A DNA stretch of 64,000 bases from Sphingobacterium kitahiroshimense (GTDB taxonomy: Bacteria > Bacteroidota > Bacteroidia > Sphingobacteriales > Sphingobacteriaceae): assembly GCF_025961315.1 (NCBI RefSeq), contig NZ_JAOQNK010000001.1:1612001-1676000 (forward strand), in the 5' to 3' direction. The notes below the pieces were generated by a model. It saw only the letters and a list, made by a program, of their open reading frames with translations, did not search any database and was not told where the DNA came from. The translations under genes and the position numbers were made by a program. Positions 60,019-64,000 of the stretch are shown here, piece after piece. Every line of letters starts with the position of its first letter. Positions within the stretch are counted from its first letter, which is position 1.

Positions 60019-60285
60019 TGTTTTTTAGTTACCAATAATTATAATTGAAAAATAATGTCAAACATATTTTAAAAAGCTCTTCAGTAGATAAATATTGGGT
60101 TTCTTATTATTTTTATTTCCAATGTAAGCAACATCATTCCAAGCGTCGGATTTATTTCAAAAACGTTAATCATAAACAAAATTCAAGAAAAAAATATTCA
60201 TTTTCCCATATCATCATCCAAATAATTGCTTATTTTTCGATGTAATTGCTTACGCTGACGTACAGTTTTGTGAAGTTTTTGTCTT

Positions 60286-61638
60286 TTATTGTTTAAAATT
60301 TTTATAGTGATTGATGACGACATTTTGCGCTTTCAGATCGTGCATCATATTGTACAATCCAAAAAATGTGCGGTTCAGATAAATAAAATGTTTCGAACCC
60401 CTGTTGGTGTTCATCCCTTTTATATTACTCAGTTTCGCATACCGCTGACCTAAATCTGCAATTTCCTGAAAGAAAGTTTCATCAGAAAAATCAAAATTCA
60501 CGACATTGAAAGGTCTTGTAAATAATTCCAACAATTCGTAGAATAATTTAGTAAAAAACTCCTGTTCCTCTGCAGAATCTTGAGCAAGCAAGATCTCAAG
60601 CTCGTATAATTTTTCTTTGTAAAATTCAGGATTATCCAGATTCTTACGTTCAGCCAATTCAAAATAAGGTTTGTAAAAATCATTCGGAATTTCTTTGATG
60701 CAACCAAAATCAATCACAAGCAACTTTTTATCTGCCGAAACCAAAAAATTTCCGGGATGCGGGTCGGCGTGTACCTGCTTCAGAACATGCATCTGGTACA
60801 TATAAAAATCCCAAAGTGTCTGTCCGATCTTGTTCAAATCATCCTGAGAATTATCTAGTTTTGTAAATTCTGAGAAATGCTTTCCGTTCATCCAATCCAT
60901 CGTGATGATTCTTCCACAGGAAAATTCTGGATAATATGTAGGAAAAGCAAGATTCGGAAGATGTGCACATTTTTCAGAAATTTCCTGACTTCTTTTGAGT
61001 TCCAGATCATAATCTGTCTCTTCAAATAATTTATTTTCTACTTCCTGAAAATACGATTCTGAACCTTCTTTTTTGATATTAAACATCTTCATCGCAATCG
61101 GTTTTACCATTTTCAGATCGCTTGAAATACTTTCTCTCACGCCCGGATATTGAATTTTGACTGCAAAATCTTGACCATCTTTCTTGGCTTTATGAACTTG
61201 TCCGATGCTTGCTGCATTAACAGATTCATCAGTAAACTCATCAAATAGGTCTTCCGGATTTTTCCCGAAATATTTTCTAAAAGTTTTTTTCACCAAAGCT
61301 CCGGAAAGTGGCGGAACCGAAAATTGAGATAAAGAAAATTTCTCTACATAGGCTTGCGGAAGAATATTTTTTTCCATGCTCAGCATCTGAGCAACTTTTA
61401 GAGCAGAACCTTTCAATTCTTTTAAAGAATCGTAAATATCGGTCGCATTGTCTTCATTTAAAGTTTTTCGGGCTTCGTCCTCATCTTTATCTTTTGTAAT
61501 TTTATTTCCGTAATATTTGATGTAATTAACGCCAACTTTGGCGCCTGCTTTCAGCAAACTGCTTGTTCTTTCTAACTTTCCTGTCGGTATTTTATGGAGT
61601 GTTTTCATTTTTGAAATTTCATTGCTAATAGACGTCAA
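60286..61638 (-). CDS. ABC1/UbiB/AarF-family kinase-like protein
   Basis: A 450-residue atypical kinase. It shows GSALKVAQMLSM (near residue 75), the family's KxGQ-like motif, VSAASIGQVHKAK and FAVKIQYPGVRE with the ATP-binding lysine, and VHADPHPGNFLVSAD followed by LLVIDFGCIKEI with the catalytic and metal-binding Asp residues. UbiB/ABC1 proteins support quinone and lipid metabolism. It lies 53 bases after a TetR gene and is probably regulated by it. The base usage and gene pair are reminiscent of Chryseobacterium-type flavobacteria. Confidence 0.88.
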   Translation of the reverse strand: MTSISNEISKMKTLHKIPTGKLERTSSLLKAGAKVGVNYIKYYGNKITKDKDEDEARKTLNEDNATDIYDSLKELKGSALKVAQMLSMEKNILPQAYVEKFSLSQFSVPPLSGALVKKTFRKYFGKNPEDLFDEFTDESVNAASIGQVHKAKKDGQDFAVKIQYPGVRESISSDLKMVKPIAMKMFNIKKEGSESYFQEVENKLFEETDYDLELKRSQEISEKCAHLPNLAFPTYYPEFSCGRIITMDWMNGKHFSEFTKLDNSQDDLNKIGQTLWDFYMYQMHVLKQVHADPHPGNFLVSADKKLLVIDFGCIKEIPNDFYKPYFELAERKNLDNPEFYKEKLYELEILLAQDSAEEQEFFTKLFYELLELFTRPFNVVNFDFSDETFFQEIADLGQRYAKLSNIKGMNTNRGSKHFIYLNRTFFGLYNMMHDLKAQNVVINHYKNFKQ

Positions 61639-61691
61639 GAATTTCCATCATGTTGATTGAAAATAGTAGGATTTTAATGCAGATGTGTCAT

Positions 61692-62351
61692 TTAACTTTT
61701 TCTAAATTTCTCTTTAAATAAAAACTTCCCAAGGTCAACTACTTTTCGCAATGGTTCATTATCCATCAATTCAAAACCTGTATCAATTGTTTTTTCAATG
61801 AAAATATCTGTTTTTTCAAATGATGGCGAGGTATCTTTTTTCCAAAACTCGATGGCAGAAACCAAATGAAGCCAAAATGCTTCTTCTCTAGCCTTGTCAT
61901 GAAAATTTTTCACATCATCTTTTGCTTCTTTAATTATACTCCAATCGTTAAAATCGAGTGTTTTGATGAAATTTCGATGCGTTTCTTTGAGTTGATCTGA
62001 AATTTTTGCAGCATGTAATTTATCATTCCCCAGAATCATCAAAACCAACGAACGATTCATCGTCATGTTTTCAAAAAAGATAAAATATACGTTCAAAAGC
62101 TTTTCTTTCGAAGTGATCTTATCAGAAATATTAACTTCTGACGCCAATGCTACGGACTTTTCAAAAAGATTGACCAACATTGATTTTTCAATCTGTTCGA
62201 AACTTGTAAAATAATCGTAGAAGTCTTTTTCTTCAAAATCATTGTCCTTTGCAAAACGATAAATATTTTTTGGTCGCTCTCCGTGATTCAAAATGTACTC
62301 TCCATACAATTCAAATATTTTATCTGCTGTAATTTGATTTTCCTTTTCCAT
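61692..62351 (-). CDS. TetR-family transcriptional regulator
   Basis: A 219-residue protein. The N-terminal helix-turn-helix spans residues 8-55 (KIFELYGEYI, NIYRFAKDNDFEEKDFYDYF), and the C-terminal helical domain follows (TetR_C-like). First gene of a pair with the UbiB-like gene; the two probably form one transcription unit regulated by this protein. A small-molecule ligand is expected, of unknown kind. Confidence 0.8.
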   Translation of the reverse strand: MEKENQITADKIFELYGEYILNHGERPKNIYRFAKDNDFEEKDFYDYFTSFEQIEKSMLVNLFEKSVALASEVNISDKITSKEKLLNVYFIFFENMTMNRSLVLMILGNDKLHAAKISDQLKETHRNFIKTLDFNDWSIIKEAKDDVKNFHDKAREEAFWLHLVSAIEFWKKDTSPSFEKTDIFIEKTIDTGFELMDNEPLRKVVDLGKFLFKEKFRKS

Positions 62352-62644
62352 CTTTGTATGTATATCTTACCATACACAATTTAGTTATATTTTAAACCAA
62401 CTTAGTAAAATAAGGTGTAATTTTACACTATATAAATGATCCAATAGATGAATAATGGTAAAATATAGGTTTAATCCAATTTAAGGCCGATTTTGGAATT
62501 TTAACGGTTTACTCATTATTTGAGCATGAGCGGATCCAACATATGGGTTAGATTGCCGAAAATGTATATTTAATCTATTTATACTTATACATTTCTTTAT
62601 CGAATCTCGTATGTTGTTTGCCGTAGTTTATCAATAACTACCTC

Positions 62645-62770
62645 ATTGCTGACCGATAGCTTTTTCAAATAAGTTATTTCTCCTCGAGATGGTCTAGGTT
62701 CTCTTTCTATACGTTTGAACGGATATCTTTAGCTACGATATCAAAGTCTGCCTCATAGCTATACTTAAGG
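62645..62770 (-). pseudogene. Relic of a fourth secreted paralogue
   Basis: The plus-strand DNA around CGATAGCTTTTTCAAATAAG and GGATATCTTTAGCTACGATA follows the paralogue 1 segment at 47101-47210 with the same order of words and many mismatches. It covers only the central part of the coding sequence. The remainder of 62352-62857 shows no gene. Confidence 0.6.
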
Positions 62771-62857
62771 GTGGATGAACATTTCTATATCAGGATTGTT
62801 ATATTCTTATATCATCATTTTAAGCATTTAATCGATATAAATAGGAATTCCGTCAAT

Positions 62858-63544
62858 ATGCAGAAAACTCGTAAAATACTTAAGATCTTGCCACCGCAGA
62901 AGATGTTGCTACCTCTGATCATTTCATGTGTTGTTACTGCATGTACAGATCGAGCAGGTTCTGATAAAAGCAAAACAAATACAACTATGCATAAAGTTGA
63001 AACACTGTCACCCACAAGATCAGCAGAAGAGCATACTCCTCCCCTTAATATCGATGCTATAAAAAAGGCTTATACTGCTGTCAATAAACAACTCGAAGAT
63101 GGTCAATTGGATTCCACAACATTTAAATATTCTTGCAAAGATGAAAAAAATGGGACGGTGGGTTACTTTACAAAAAATGGTAACCTGAAACTAATTGTCC
63201 ACAGTTATAATGAGTATGATCATTATGAAGCTGTAGATCGTTATTTTGTACAGGACAGTACTTTATTTTTCACTTACAGTACCAGTACCGCGTGGTCATT
63301 TGATGATGGTCCAGAAGGCTCAACAAAGGATAACATCAAAGAAAATCGAACTTATCTCATAGCGGAGAAGCCGGTTAAATGTTTGGAGAAAAATTTCACA
63401 ATACGATCAAAAGCATCCACTAATCCTGATCCGGAATCAGTTCCTAACCGAGATGTTAATTGCCAATCTGCGGCAATTGTATTAAAACCGTATCACATAT
63501 TGACAAAATACAGATTTAAATCTACTGCAAATTGCTTGGAATGA
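62858..63544 (+). CDS. Lipoprotein of unknown function
   Basis: A 228-residue protein from ATG 62858; the frame itself extends to 62771, but the later start gives a normal signal (LLPLIISCVVTACTD, lipobox Cys near residue 35). The mature part has GYFTKNGNLKLIVHSYNEYD and a beta-rich pattern of exported Bacteroidota proteins. No family recognised. Followed by another lipoprotein gene. Confidence 0.6.
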   Translation: MQKTRKILKILPPQKMLLPLIISCVVTACTDRAGSDKSKTNTTMHKVETLSPTRSAEEHTPPLNIDAIKKAYTAVNKQLEDGQLDSTTFKYSCKDEKNGTVGYFTKNGNLKLIVHSYNEYDHYEAVDRYFVQDSTLFFTYSTSTAWSFDDGPEGSTKDNIKENRTYLIAEKPVKCLEKNFTIRSKASTNPDPESVPNRDVNCQSAAIVLKPYHILTKYRFKSTANCLE

Positions 63545-63631
63545 TCATAAATCTCTTTTATTTAGATATAACAGGCAAAACCAAATCCACTAACTGCTAT
63601 TCAGTAATTACCCAAAATTAAATATATACAT

Positions 63632-64000
63632 ATGATTCGCACCTTCTCTTTCTTAATTCTTGCAGCTATATTAATTACGGGCTGTCAAAATCAAAAAAAT
63701 GTTTCTGACACAACTGAAGTTAAACGTGATACGTCAACGTTAATTTCTCTGGAGACACAACTACAGGCGATTGACACTAATTTTTCCACAGATTCCGTAC
63801 TATTATCATTCTCGGTGTTCAACCATTCAGACACGGTACAGCGGTTTTGTAAATGGGAAACACCTTTTGAACCGATGTTAGGAAAATATATGGAGATTGT
63901 CGATGAACAGGGAATAGAAGCGCAGTTTACGGGTCCGATGGCGAGAAGGGTGATGCCACCTCCTGCAGAAAGTTATATTCTAGTGCAACCAAATGATTGC
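63632..64000 (+). CDS. Lipoprotein (partial, runs off the right edge)
   Basis: ATG 63632 opens a frame of at least 123 codons to the window end. The signal peptide ends with ITGCQ (lipobox Cys near residue 18). The mature part includes FCKWETPFEPMLGKYMEI and GPMARRVMPPPAESY. Similar wording occurs in exported protease-related proteins, but I make no assignment. Complete length unknown. Confidence 0.6.
   Translation, partial: MIRTFSFLILAAILITGCQNQKNVSDTTEVKRDTSTLISLETQLQAIDTNFSTDSVLLSFSVFNHSDTVQRFCKWETPFEPMLGKYMEIVDEQGIEAQFTGPMARRVMPPPAESYILVQPNDC

Noticed and set aside
60045..60245. A 66-codon plus-strand frame after the DUF2798 unit
   Set aside because: It follows a terminator, is aromatic- and lysine-rich noise, and no homology is recognised.
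1..64000. CRISPR arrays, tRNA, rRNA, insertion sequences and integrases
   Set aside because: I looked for regular direct repeats, tRNA-like ends and transposase motifs and saw none that hold up.

Overview
The window is low-GC, AT-rich DNA from a member of the Bacteroidota, most likely a Sphingobacteriaceae relative such as Sphingobacterium. The evidence is the promoter grammar (repeated TAnnTTTG -7 elements, some with a TTTG about 20 bp upstream), few Shine-Dalgarno sites, many short secreted or lipid-anchored proteins, TPR histidine kinase and TPR-LuxR regulators, and family members typical of that phylum. No rRNA, tRNA, CRISPR array, transposase or integrase was recognised. The window is an accessory, defence-rich region with many gene relics.

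Left part (1-14.6 kb): a tight minus-strand operon with a cysteine desulfurase, a DUF4007 protein, a large P-loop ATPase, a DndC-like sulfurtransferase and a membrane protein cut by the window edge. It looks like a sulfur-based DNA modification or defence module. Beside it is a decayed HNH endonuclease of a family that includes phosphorothioate-DNA readers. Next come a membrane KAP-family NTPase, a NUDIX hydrolase coupled to a PLD-helicase-DUF3427 protein, and a macro-domain protein.

Middle part (14.9-36 kb) is the most unusual. A seven-gene operon encodes a MotB/ZorB-like protein, a MotA/ZorA-like protein with a long coiled-coil tail, a membrane coiled-coil protein, a giant Hsp70/actin-like ATPase, a tubulin-like GTPase, a small membrane protein and a vWA-like lipoprotein. 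It is flanked by a two-component system, an SPFH/TerB/zinc-ribbon membrane module, an HsdR_N-type nuclease and a thermonuclease unit. I found one palindrome, WTAYGG-N4-CCGTAW, at four places. Each copy ends exactly 19 bp before a TAnnTTTG -7 element. One copy has a -7 element on both sides, giving five promoters that drive the KAP NTPase, the HsdR_N operon, the zinc-ribbon/thermonuclease operon, the tubulin/Hsp70/ZorAB-like operon and a membrane-protein pair. They therefore look like one regulon and one system, spread over about 28 kb. I know of no described system with this composition.

Right part (36-64 kb): a GIY-YIG/DUF2075/S24-like fusion helicase coupled to a MazG-like hydrolase; a second HNH relic; an Abi_2/AbiF gene preceded by its own promoter and a short terminator-ended RNA; a set of immunity-like genes (including Imm53) without a toxin; three paralogous secreted proteins around a Fic enzyme, with a fourth relic near the right end; small secreted proteins; a TPR-LuxR regulator; a short HxlR/SnoaL/DUF2798 group; an AarF/UbiB kinase with a TetR regulator; and lipoproteins running off the right edge.
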